From NCBI RefSeq assembly GCF_000178855.1, contig NZ_ADVG01000003.1:496001-560000 (forward strand): 64,000 bases of DNA. The letters are read 5' to 3'. The DNA is from Ktedonobacter racemifer DSM 44963. GTDB taxonomy: Bacteria; Chloroflexota; Ktedonobacteria; Ktedonobacterales; Ktedonobacteraceae. A program made the translations under genes and the position numbers. The notes under the pieces were generated by a model, which saw only the letters and a program-made list of their open reading frames with translations, was not told where the DNA came from and ran no database searches. This document shows, one piece after another, positions 9,178 through 16,789 of this stretch (its first letter is position 1; each line of letters starts with the position of its first letter).

Positions 9178-9582
9178 ATGAGACACCAAACTATCCAACG
9201 CCTATATTGGACAAGCAATCGCTTCGTTACATTGATCATTGGAATCGCGTTTATCCTCATCGGTGCCATTGGCTTTTTTTATACTCCGGATAGGGCAATG
9301 GGCAATATGATGGGCTTCGATATTGATTTTGTGCATAATTGTGTTCACTTGTTAACGGGAATTGTCGCTCTGGCTGTTTTTTTTACTGGCTGGCCACGCC
9401 TCTTCAATCGAATCTTCGGCTTCATATACCTTCTGATGGGACTCGCAGGGATTATATATCCAGGACTCTATGTTCATGACTTATTCTTGGGGGCCATCCA
9501 TGCCAATGCGGCAGACCATATCCTGCACGTGGTCGTAGGAGCTATAGTTACTTTCATGGGCTATTTTGTGTACGATTACTGA
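9178..9582 (+). CDS. Small four-helix membrane protein, DUF4383-like
   Basis: Product of 134 aa with four hydrophobic segments at about 17-37, 53-71, 79-99 and 112-132, and short charged loops. Length, the FFYTPD loop after helix 1 and the Gly-rich helices resemble DUF4383 membrane proteins; the function of that family is unknown. ATG 9178 follows GAGAAGGGGG. It is convergent with the lipoprotein gene, whose frameshifted tail overlaps its last 29 nt. Confidence 0.7.
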   Translation: MRHQTIQRLYWTSNRFVTLIIGIAFILIGAIGFFYTPDRAMGNMMGFDIDFVHNCVHLLTGIVALAVFFTGWPRLFNRIFGFIYLLMGLAGIIYPGLYVHDLFLGAIHANAADHILHVVVGAIVTFMGYFVYDY

Positions 9583-10003
9583 ACTGAACGTTTGCCATGT
9601 CCATCGATATTACCTTAGCCTCGGGCGGCCTGGTAGAGGTATTGTCAACTTGTTCGTAGGAATAACTTATATTGATGAGGTAGAAAGAAGAAAGGCGTTG
9701 AAGAGCAAGAAGAGGTGAAATAATACAGCGCATCCCTTTCGCGTCTGTCAGGATCGTTACGGTCTTACTCTCAACCGTAGCCGAAGCCGTCTTGATCACT
9801 GCGCCGCTTGTTCCGCCACTATTCCCTCCACTGCCGTTGCCATATCCCCCACTTGTAGATGTGGGTGTCACAGCGTTCGATTGAGGAGTTGTTGTAGATG
9901 AGCTGGAACTATTATCGCCGCTGGCTGTACCACCACATGCTGCCAGGAAGAGCAACAACACAAACGCCATACTATAGAGAAGAGTATACTTTCGTAAGCT
10001 CAT
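9554..10003 (-). CDS. Secreted lipoprotein, probably frameshifted (Lipoprotein_15-like)
   Basis: Type II signal peptide with lipobox LAAC (Cys about 23), then a Ser/Thr/Gly-rich linker to about residue 68. A globular segment follows, SATVESKTVTILTDAKGM, like the secreted repeat family COG4315/PF03640. In that family the next residues are LYYF. Here they appear in another frame (DALYYFTSSCSS from about 9750), which ends at TGA 9645-9647. The open frame instead runs through unrelated sequence to 9554, so a frameshift near 9750 has probably replaced the C terminus. GGAGG lies 9 nt before ATG 10003. Likely lipid-anchored outside the membrane; role unknown. Confidence 0.65.
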   Translation of the reverse strand: MSLRKYTLLYSMAFVLLLFLAACGGTASGDNSSSSSTTTPQSNAVTPTSTSGGYGNGSGGNSGGTSGAVIKTASATVESKTVTILTDAKGMRCIISPLLALQRLSSFYLINISYSYEQVDNTSTRPPEAKVISMDMANVQFSNRTQNSP

Positions 10004-10077
10004 AAAATGTATCCTCCAGAAGCACAGATCTTTAAGCGTTGAATACAGGGACTGTCGATACAGAGAAGTAATTCACT

Positions 10078-10376
10078 TCACTCCAAAGAAATACATCCGT
10101 TCCCTGAATTACACCTAAAAATTTCTTGATCCCCAGCACCTGTAGCAGGACTCGAACACCTCGGGGCGAACGAGGGCATGCATACGCCAACCATTGCGGT
10201 GGAAAACCAGGTCTCCGACCGCCAGAAGAGAGTCCTGGGAGTCCACAACACGACCAATCGATCGGCCTTCCAGGGGCGCATGGAGATCCCCAGCGCATCC
10301 ATGCGCTCGCGCATGTAGGGGATCCAAAGAAAGGTAGATTTTCTCCAACGGAAGGCTGGCTCTGGTGTCGATTCAC
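10078..10376 (-). pseudogene. Fragment of NADP-dependent MDR-family oxidoreductase
   Basis: Pieces in overlapping frames resemble the N-terminal half of zinc-independent medium-chain reductases (curcumin reductase type). EKIYLSLDPL (family: YLSLDPYMRGRM) appears in one frame, VVDSQDSLLAVGDLVFHRNGW (family: VVESxxPxFxxGDxVxGxxGW) continues it, and MRERMDALGISMRPWKADR is in another. At least one frameshift is present and the catalytic C-terminal half is missing, so it cannot encode an enzyme. Confidence 0.5.
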
Positions 10377-10416
10377 CTGGAACCCCGCTGCTTTCGCGCG
10401 GGGAGCTTCAGGAGAG

Positions 10417-11364
10417 TCATTTGTGTTGTGAAAAAAGCCATGAGAAAAAGCCCGTCACGCGCAAAGGGCTGGTGTCAAGCGAATATACGTAAGGCCAGAC
10501 TCCATGTCCCTGCCCGGCAAATTCGGTATAGTGAGGATGGCCTCCCGCTGCTTGAATGGCCGCGATCATCTCGCGTGATCCTGAAACGGGTATAGTGGGA
10601 TCCATAGAGCCGTGGAAGGCCCAGATGGGCGAGTTTTTCAGAACCGCCGCCTTCGATGGATCACCCGCGCCCGCGATGGGAGCGGCGGCAGCAAAGTACG
10701 TGGGCCAACGTTCAATGGCATCCCAGGTGCCCAGGCCCCCGTTGGAAAGCCCGGTAATGTAGAGACGATTGGAGTCTACACCGGTGTACATATGCTGGAG
10801 GGCATCGAGTAATTCTTTGGTCAAGAGAAGAGGAGTACTAGGTTGTGAGGGTTGAACGTAGGAGCCTTGATGCACATCCACATTGACCCACTGCTGAGAT
10901 GACTCCATCTGCGGAATGACCACGAAACAGGGCCAGTTCTGCTGGATATGCGGATTGCCTGGTGCGTTGTAAATGGCGCTCCAGACGCTCGCATAGGGAT
11001 CATTTACAAGGAGTTTCTCATTCTGTGCCAGCGTATTCCCTAGTTGGCTTCTCTCGCCTCCTCCATGTAAAAGCAATACTAGTGGATATTTGTGTTCAGG
11101 GTTATAGTGTGCAGGGATGTAAAGATAATACACAAGAGCGTCTCCTTGCGAGGTAAAGACATGCGCCGTATATCCCAGGTACGAGGTTGCTGACACGCCA
11201 GAGGATGGTGGCTGGGTCTGGTGCTGCAAGATGAGCTCCCTAGAGAATGACTGAAACGCCGCCGATGTGCTCAGATAGCTCCAGAGACTATACAATAGAA
11301 GCATATTAATACAGGATAAGACAACACATATACTGAGTGCTTTCCACGCGACTTTCCTTTTCAT
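10417..11364 (-). CDS. Secreted alpha/beta-hydrolase esterase (CE1 / PHB-depolymerase type)
   Basis: Product of 315 aa with one N-terminal signal anchor (about 9-31). The catalytic domain has an oxyanion strand LVLLLHGGGERS, nucleophile motif GLSNGGLG (Ser about 209), acid Asp in GSMDPTIP and His in GQGHGVW. This layout matches single-domain carboxylesterases such as feruloyl/acetyl-xylan esterases and LpqC-like proteins. It probably acts outside the cell on polymer-derived esters. A GC-rich hairpin (CCCCGC...GCGGGG near 10383-10403) just after the stop may end transcription. Substrate uncertain. Confidence 0.82.
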   Translation of the reverse strand: MKRKVAWKALSICVVLSCINMLLLYSLWSYLSTSAAFQSFSRELILQHQTQPPSSGVSATSYLGYTAHVFTSQGDALVYYLYIPAHYNPEHKYPLVLLLHGGGERSQLGNTLAQNEKLLVNDPYASVWSAIYNAPGNPHIQQNWPCFVVIPQMESSQQWVNVDVHQGSYVQPSQPSTPLLLTKELLDALQHMYTGVDSNRLYITGLSNGGLGTWDAIERWPTYFAAAAPIAGAGDPSKAAVLKNSPIWAFHGSMDPTIPVSGSREMIAAIQAAGGHPHYTEFAGQGHGVWPYVYSLDTSPLRVTGFFSWLFSQHK

Positions 11365-11596
11365 CCCCTGACCTCCCTGAAATTTATCGTTTGGCCCGGC
11401 TCTATCTATCGGGCGTGTCTCTTGTCAGGCAAGGAGCTGCGCCCGACAAGCCTGCTAGCTACTGGAATACACATGAGTAAGATACATGTTGTGGCGTGTA
11501 TCGCTTGCGTATCAAGCGTGGCATTGGGTACAAAGGACGGCCCAGTGGCCGATATGAGAGCATGGAGATAGACCTGCGAACTGCGATAATGGACAG

Positions 11597-11990
11597 ATGA
11601 TCCGCACCTGTTCAGGCGGGAGCGCGAGAGCCGCTGCCACTTACGCCTGGTATGCAGGGTCTGCGTCCCAATGCGCAGGACAAGCCGCCCCTCTTCATCG
11701 AAACAGGCCGAGCCGATTTACACGTAGAACCTTTTGGAGCGGTGTTGAACACGTACAAGAGGGCCGTTGCCCGCGCCTAGCCCTGATACGCCGGAGGTTG
11801 AGTCCGATGCGGTGTTCATCCATGCACCAGGGTTCGATTTGTGGTTGCGGATACGCCTGCTGGATCTGTTTCACCTGCTCTGGCAACTCCTGTTTAAAGG
11901 CTTCTTGCTTATTTCTATCGGCCTACGTGAGCGTCTCATGAACGGGCACTCCCAAATCCACAGCGAAGAGCGTCAGTAGTGCTCACGCAA
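11597..11990 (-). pseudogene. IS630-family transposase fragment
   Basis: A 63-aa open stretch at 11695-11886 reads QQAYPQPQIEPWCMDEHRIGL followed by RARRGQRPSCTCSTP, the region around the second catalytic Asp of IS630/Tc1-type DDE transposases. Flanking parts are broken by stops and other frames, and neither terminus is recognisable. Dead remnant in the 11.4-12.05 kb gap, which otherwise shows no gene. Confidence 0.6.
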
Positions 11991-12053
11991 AACGGGAATC
12001 GTTTTTGGAACGACACGACCAGTGAGCAACGAACAGCACAATGGGATCTGTCC

Positions 12054-12536
12054 TCATATCCTCTCTCCGGTTATTTTTCTTGAGCAATTTCCTTTGTAGC
12101 AATCAGATACGGAATCAATATCCACGAGAATGGAGACTCCCATTACGAGGAAGGCCCAGAGACTGATCTCAACATGTCCTTTATGCGTGAGCAAGCGTCG
12201 TATGGCTTCACCAATGACCCAACCCGCCGTCGCGAGCAGGAGCAGGGCCTCTAGAAATGCAGACAGGTTCTCAAATTTTTCATGCCTATTGTGGTGCGTT
12301 TCATCGGCTGGACGGGAGGAAACCCGAACCGCAAAAAGAGTCATCAAGGCAGCGATCAAGTTGAGACCTGAATGGGCCGCTTCAGCCAGAATGCCCAGGC
12401 TGCCAGTCAAGATTCCAGCCAGCAATTTTATAGAGGTCAGCCCAAGGGCCGCTCCCACAGAGGAGAGCGCGACCAGCTGTTTCTCTCGATGAGGATCGTG
12501 CTCTTGATGGGTATGAAGTCTCTGTTGTGTCGTCAT
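12054..12536 (-). pseudogene. Truncated cation diffusion facilitator (CDF)
   Basis: Close paralogue of the protein starting at 20146, with the same His-rich start and GSLGILAEAAHSG segment, but homology stops after MGVSILVDI, about 150 residues in. Transmembrane helices 5-6 and the cytoplasmic domain are lost. The metal-site motif HSGFD is HSGLN here, so an Asp ligand is replaced by Asn. ATG 12536 keeps a GGACG SD. It is divergent from the intact CDF gene at 13028. Unlikely to transport. Confidence 0.75.
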
Positions 12537-12661
12537 GATACGTCCTTTGTGGATCGTGTGGTCTGGGCAACGTAGGGTGAAGAGAGATGTATTTCGACAC
12601 GCTACCAGGAGGTTGCCTCTTCCTGACCACAAAGACTATTTCTGTGGAACGAGATGCATAG

Positions 12662-12677
12662 GCACTCCCGGGAGTGC
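12662..12677. repeat. 16-bp perfect palindrome
   Basis: GCACTCCCGGGAGTGC lies between the divergent truncated and intact CDF genes. It could be a dimeric regulator site; nothing else supports this. Confidence 0.35.
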
Positions 12678-12765
12678 ATTGTACCCGATGTGCTGCCTTC
12701 TTGTTTAGAGGAGGCGGGAAAATTATATTTCTAGTCGATAAAACTTTTTTTTGCAGTGCTTAAAA

Positions 12766-12861
12766 ATTAAAACAAGATGAAAAACTCGGAAAAAGTGCGC
12801 TTTTCTGCTCCTTTTACCCTCGCCAAGCCAGGGAAAAGGTTGTATTATTTATGCAATGAGC
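12766..12861 (+). promoter_or_regulatory. Leader element shared with the ZIP gene, copy 1
   Basis: Aligns without gaps over 96 nt to the minus strand of 19821-19916; I count about 71 identities. The core CTTTTACCCTCGCCAA (12811-12826) is identical in both. Here the element points towards the intact CDF gene 166 nt downstream, and there towards the ZIP gene 123 nt downstream. The remaining stretch to 13027 holds no gene. Confidence 0.6.
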
Positions 12862-13027
12862 AACGGCAAGACATGGCGCCCCCTTGTGACACATCATATT
12901 CGGGTCGCTCCAACGGAAAATGTATTCTGAGCCTACGTCTTGTGGTCTTGCTGCTCTCCTGGCGACGCTTCGTCTTTCAAGGATGGAAATGGAGGCTTGG
13001 TTCAAGCCTGTATGACGAAAGGATGAC

Positions 13028-13942
13028 ATGAAACAGCACTCATTGCGTCTGTATATGTTTTTATCGATTGCCGCCGCGCTGGTAACGATGGCCGTCAAAT
13101 TTACTGGGTATCTTCTTACTGGTTCAGTTGGACTGTTTTCTGATGCTGCTGAGTCCGTGGTCAATCTCGTGGCAGCCCTGGTGGGATTGTGGGCAGTCAC
13201 TCTGGCAGCACGGCCTGCCGATGAAGAGCATACCTATGGTCATAGCAAGTCGGAATATTTTTCCAGCGGTGCTGAGGGCGCACTAATTCTCATTGCAGCG
13301 CTGGTCATTGCCTATGAAGCCATACCACGCCTGCTTCACCCCGAACCTATCGAACAGGCCTACCTGGGACTCAGTTTCTCCGTGCTCGGAGCGCTCATTA
13401 ACGGCGTGTTAGGCTGGTTTATGTTGCGAGAAGGCAAGGCGCAACGTTCGGTCACCCTTCAAGCTGATGCCCATCACTTGTTCGCTGATGTCTTCACGAC
13501 CGCAGGGGTCCTGGTGGGTGTGCTTCTGGTTGCATTGACGAAGTGGTACATTCTTGACCCCATCGTTGCGCTTGTGGTCGCTGCCAATATCATATGGACG
13601 GGAATCAAACTTTTACGACAAACTGGTTTAGGATTACTTGACACGGCCCTTCCACCAGAAGATCAGGAACAGATCAAAGAGATTTTAGCCACCTATCAAC
13701 AACAAGGCATCAAGTTTCATGCTCTACGCAGTCGAATGGCAGGAAGGCGCCGCTTTGTCTCCTTCCACGTGATCGTGCCAGGACAATGGACGGTGCTCAA
13801 GGGGCATAAAGTTTGTGAAGAGATTGAGCGGGCCATACGCGAAGCCTTACCAGAGAGTACAGTCTTTACCCATTTAGAACCCAAGGAAGATCCGGTGTCG
13901 TTTGAAGATATCGAGCTTGATCGAGAACCTCACCTACTCTAA
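13028..13942 (+). CDS. Cation diffusion facilitator metal exporter (FieF/CzcD type)
   Basis: Intact CDF protein of 304 aa: six helices, then a cytoplasmic ferredoxin-like dimerisation domain (about 210-300) with SFHVIVPG, HKVCEEIERAI and THLEP. Metal ligands are visible as FSDAAES in helix 2 and HHLFAD in helix 5. By family it exchanges cytoplasmic Zn2+, Fe2+, Co2+ or Mn2+ for protons. ATG 13028 follows AAAGGATG. A 96-nt leader element upstream is shared with the ZIP gene, suggesting common metal control. It differs from the other two CDF genes in this region, which are close to each other. Confidence 0.9.
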   Translation: MKQHSLRLYMFLSIAAALVTMAVKFTGYLLTGSVGLFSDAAESVVNLVAALVGLWAVTLAARPADEEHTYGHSKSEYFSSGAEGALILIAALVIAYEAIPRLLHPEPIEQAYLGLSFSVLGALINGVLGWFMLREGKAQRSVTLQADAHHLFADVFTTAGVLVGVLLVALTKWYILDPIVALVVAANIIWTGIKLLRQTGLGLLDTALPPEDQEQIKEILATYQQQGIKFHALRSRMAGRRRFVSFHVIVPGQWTVLKGHKVCEEIERAIREALPESTVFTHLEPKEDPVSFEDIELDREPHLL

Positions 13943-14599
13943 CCTATGTGCAGGTGAGATCGTGAGCGTGCCTGAGATCTCCCATGTGAGGAAGTGCTAG
14001 CACCACACGTTCATCGTCATAGTGTGCACCAGTCAGAGAAGGGCTGAGAATGCCAGTGGCATCATTCTCTCCTTTGGAGAATCAGCCCTGATCCGATGAT
14101 GGAGCATTGGATACGTATCTGCGACCGTTAGAGAAGAGGACGCCTGGCGCTATGACCTTCTCGGGTGCAATGACCTCGCCTTCTGGCTGTGTGCCGGAGG
14201 ATTTCTCCTGGCGGGTGTGGAGATCTCTGTGACGCCTCCACGAGACCACCATGATGCGTGAACATCATTCCCGTTTTCTCCACCGATCCATCGAGGCAGT
14301 GAACAATCCTCGACACATCGAAACCCATTTTCGCAGCCCTCAACTTCACTTGAAGAAGTCATCGATCCTCTGAGTTGTCAGTGCAAAGCGTGTATGGTTA
14401 AGCCTCTACTGGTTAAATTCCAGCCCCTCTGGCCTACTTGCGGACGCCAGCGAAAGATGGCTGAAACGCTGGACCAGAAGATAGGGTGGTATTGCATCTC
14501 TACCCCTCTATCCAACTCTTCTGGCAGACCCTCTCTACGAGGGAAGAGGGACGAGATGCTGTCCCGATAACTCGTCAGCAAGTATCCAGGTGAAGTGGA
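13943..14599. other. Gene-free stretch before a group II intron-like end
   Basis: No convincing coding region on either strand. A moderately paired segment, AGGGCTGA...TCAGCCCT, lies at about 14039-14095. Because domain V-like sequence begins at 14600, this stretch may contain eroded intron or intron-ORF sequence, but I could not recognise reverse-transcriptase motifs. Confidence 0.4.
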
Positions 14600-14682
14600 G
14601 AGCCGTATGCCGCTACAAACGGCAAGTACTGGTTCGGAGAGGAGGGTACGGGCGATCCGGTAACGGGCGACCGACCCCTAAC
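14600..14682 (+). ncRNA. Group II intron domain V/VI-like remnant
   Basis: Sequence from 14600 starts GAGCCGTATGCCG, then a CTACAAA loop, CGGCA, AGTACTGGTTC. This matches the layout of domain V: GAGCC/GGTTC base stem with the AGC triad, a GTA/TAC part and an upper 5-bp stem. The loop is 7 nt rather than GNRA, and the 3' strand has an extra T (GTACTGG instead of GTACGG), so it looks degenerate. A GGAG-rich joining segment and a sequence ending CCGACCCCTAAC follow, as at bacterial intron 3' ends. Confidence 0.45.
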
Positions 14683-14771
14683 CACAACTCAGATGAACTA
14701 GCTGATGCCTCTCTGTTTGAGATGAACAAAAAGATACACGCCATCGCCTTCAAGGCAAAGGCGCCTGACCC

Positions 14772-15344
14772 CTAGGCAGGTTGGTAATACAACACAACGA
14801 CACCGGAGGGGTGCGTCTTGCTGTCCACCAACTTCAGGTTGACACGCTGCTCGATGTTGGCGAAGAGGGGCTTGCCGGCGCCAAGCACAAACGGATGAAC
14901 GAGGAGATGGTATTCGTCGATCAGGCCCAGATTGGTGAGCGCCTGGACGATACTGGCGCTGCCGTAGATGATGATGTCCTTGCCCGGCTCCTGCTTCAGC
15001 TTCTCGATCTCTGCTGGCGAGATCTCTCTCTCAACCGTCGAGTTGTTCCAGTCGGCCTTCTCCAGCGTCTTTGAAAAGACAATTTTGCGCATGGCGTTCA
15101 GTTTCTTTGCGTAGGCGACCTCGTTGGGATCGGCTCCTGGTCGGTCAGGGACGTAAGGCCAGGAACCGGCGAAGCTGTCGTAGGTGGTGTGGCCCAGGAG
15201 AAGGGTGTCGGCTGCGCTAACAAAATCGTCTTCGTATTTGCCCATTGCGGCATCGTAGATGGCTCCGATCCAGTCCATTTCGCCCTTTGGCCCGGCAATA
15301 TAGCCATCGAGGGTGACCCACATCGTCATTTTCAGTTTTCTCAT
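14772..15344 (-). CDS. Dihydrofolate reductase-fold protein (RibD C-terminal family)
   Basis: Product of 190 aa matching YyaP/YwjB-type reductases. It has an N-terminal strand MRKLKMTMWVTLDGYIAGP, LLLGHTTYDSFAGSWP after the first helices, and DIIIYGSASIVQAL then HPFVLGAGKPLF for the nucleotide-binding part. It probably uses NADPH to reduce a small heterocycle; it is not FolA itself and the substrate is unknown. ATG 15344 has AAGGAG 7 nt upstream. Single gene, no operon partner. Confidence 0.85.
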   Translation of the reverse strand: MRKLKMTMWVTLDGYIAGPKGEMDWIGAIYDAAMGKYEDDFVSAADTLLLGHTTYDSFAGSWPYVPDRPGADPNEVAYAKKLNAMRKIVFSKTLEKADWNNSTVEREISPAEIEKLKQEPGKDIIIYGSASIVQALTNLGLIDEYHLLVHPFVLGAGKPLFANIEQRVNLKLVDSKTHPSGVVVLYYQPA

Positions 15345-15492
15345 GATCTTACTCCTTCATCATTTCGTATCTTCATGGTCCTTGCAATTTGCAATCGATG
15401 TTAGTATCCTCTTCCAAATGACGCTTTTGAAAGCGGAAAATGCAGACAGGGAGGGCCAAAAGAGCCATTCATCCCTCTCCAGAGAGGAAAGA

Positions 15493-15549
15493 GGCTGAAA
15501 GTTCGGACAAGGGGCACTCCATCCAGCATTTGCGTCCGAACTTTCAGCC
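15493..15549. repeat. 16-bp perfect inverted repeat
   Basis: Arms 15493-15508 and 15534-15549 (GGCTGAAAGTTCGGAC and complement) flank a 25-nt loop. It lies upstream of the reductase start, not downstream of a gene end. No T-tract. Confidence 0.6.
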
Positions 15550-15874
15550 CAATTTGTTATCATTGAGTCTGATCTATCCGAATCTTCAGCCTATTTACTA
15601 CTTCAACCATGTTTCTAGGTTGGCAGAAGGAGCACAACAAGGAAAAGCAGCCGACTTCGCATCCGAATTTACAACTTCTGCACGCAATCATCCGCCTCTG
15701 GCGCGGTTTCTCTTGTTGTCAATGGTTGAGTTGCTCAACATTCGTGCCGATTGCTCACTCTACACCTTAAAACCTGCAAGGATCTTCGTGCTTTTTACCA
15801 TGAGCTTCAGATAAGTTCACGTATGGGGTGCATGTCAAAAGTCGATGTTACCCATGCTTAGTTTTGCTCGTGGA

Positions 15875-16021
15875 TTAGTCATCATCGTCATCGTCATGAC
15901 GGCGATGTTTTCGGTGGCCTCTGTAATAATCATCGTCATCGTGGTGACGACGATTATGATAACCCCTGTCAGGGTTATCCCAGTAATCACCTCTGTACCT
16001 GTAGCTATGCATGTTGTCCAT
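15875..16021 (-). CDS. Possible His/Asp/Arg/Tyr-rich micropeptide
   Basis: A 48-codon frame from ATG 16021 to TAA 15875-15877 encodes MDNMHSYRYRGDYWDNPDRG and then a tail of His, Arg and Asp clusters ending in six Asp. Its composition resembles metal-binding tails, and it lies beside genes for metal transport and a His-rich exported protein. No SD is visible and simple CAT/CGT repeats shape the sequence, so it may be chance. A hydrophobic frame on the opposite strand of the same DNA is the likely shadow. Confidence 0.25.
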   Translation of the reverse strand: MDNMHSYRYRGDYWDNPDRGYHNRRHHDDDDYYRGHRKHRRHDDDDDD

Positions 16022-16205
16022 ACATTTGTTGTCTATTCTGATCGAACGGATACATGTTCGGGTCCTTTCTCTTCACGAGAGACGCTCCATTTATTCAGCA
16101 TTCAAAGTATATCCTCCTTCTCTGAGAAGGTCCTATGAGTTGTGTAAGCTGAAGCTGAGAGGATAAATCTCTTCTCAGCTTCTTATCAAGTCGTCAGACG
16201 ATGAG

Positions 16206-16391
16206 TTAGCGTACAGAAGGAGCGTTGCGCATCACGGTCGGTTTTGTTGTCTCTTTCCGCGTTATCCTCAGGAAGATGCCACCAAAAATCAACAAGAAAG
16301 CCATATAGGCTCCACCCTGAAGAATATTTGGGGCATCAGCATAGCCAATCAGGCGACAGAGCGCTCTGCCCGCTCCACCTGCTCTGCTTAC
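16206..16391 (-). pseudogene. C-terminal scrap of an FTR1-like iron permease
   Basis: Minus-strand frame ending at TAA 16206-16208 reads GAGRALCRLIGYADAPNILQ, a hydrophobic helix (GGAYMAFLLIFGGIFLRI) and a basic tail. The order GY-D-x-x-LLQ then a terminal helix resembles the last helix region of FTR1/EfeU permeases. An in-frame stop at 16392-16394 cuts it upstream. The rest of 15345-16789 shows no gene. Confidence 0.35.
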
Positions 16392-16789
16392 TTACCTAAA
16401 AGCACACTCACATTACTTTCTTGGTATTGTGCTCTCCTGGTGAACAACCTTATTTCCCAAAAAAGTTACTTGAGTGTACTTAGGCAGCGCTTTCCAGTCC
16501 TGAGTGGCATGGCAAAAACGTTCCTCATTCTTTCCCAAAAATTTGGGGGGACTTATCTCTTCCTCTTGTAGGACGATCCCTCCTCACACCTATGCAAAGA
16601 GTTATAGCGGCTTTACTTGCTTGATTTGTTAAAGCGAGTTTAATACTTTCATAATATTTGCTATGTAACATATATTGGTATGGCATAGATTGTAGTCAAT
16701 CAAATGTAGTAAAGGTAAAGGGCGTTTGATACCGCGTCGATATTCCCTTTGCCATAACGAGTAATTTTGTTGTATTAGGAGAAGGTAAC

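Noticed and set aside
10140..10175. tRNA T-arm-like sequence (GTTCGAGTCCTG on the minus strand)
   Set aside because: No acceptor stem, D-arm or anticodon arm can be built around it; it lies in the oxidoreductase remnant.
15845..16138. 97-codon Val/Ile-rich hydrophobic frame on the plus strand
   Set aside because: It arises from CAT/CGT simple repeats read on the opposite strand of the His/Asp-rich frame, and has no SD.
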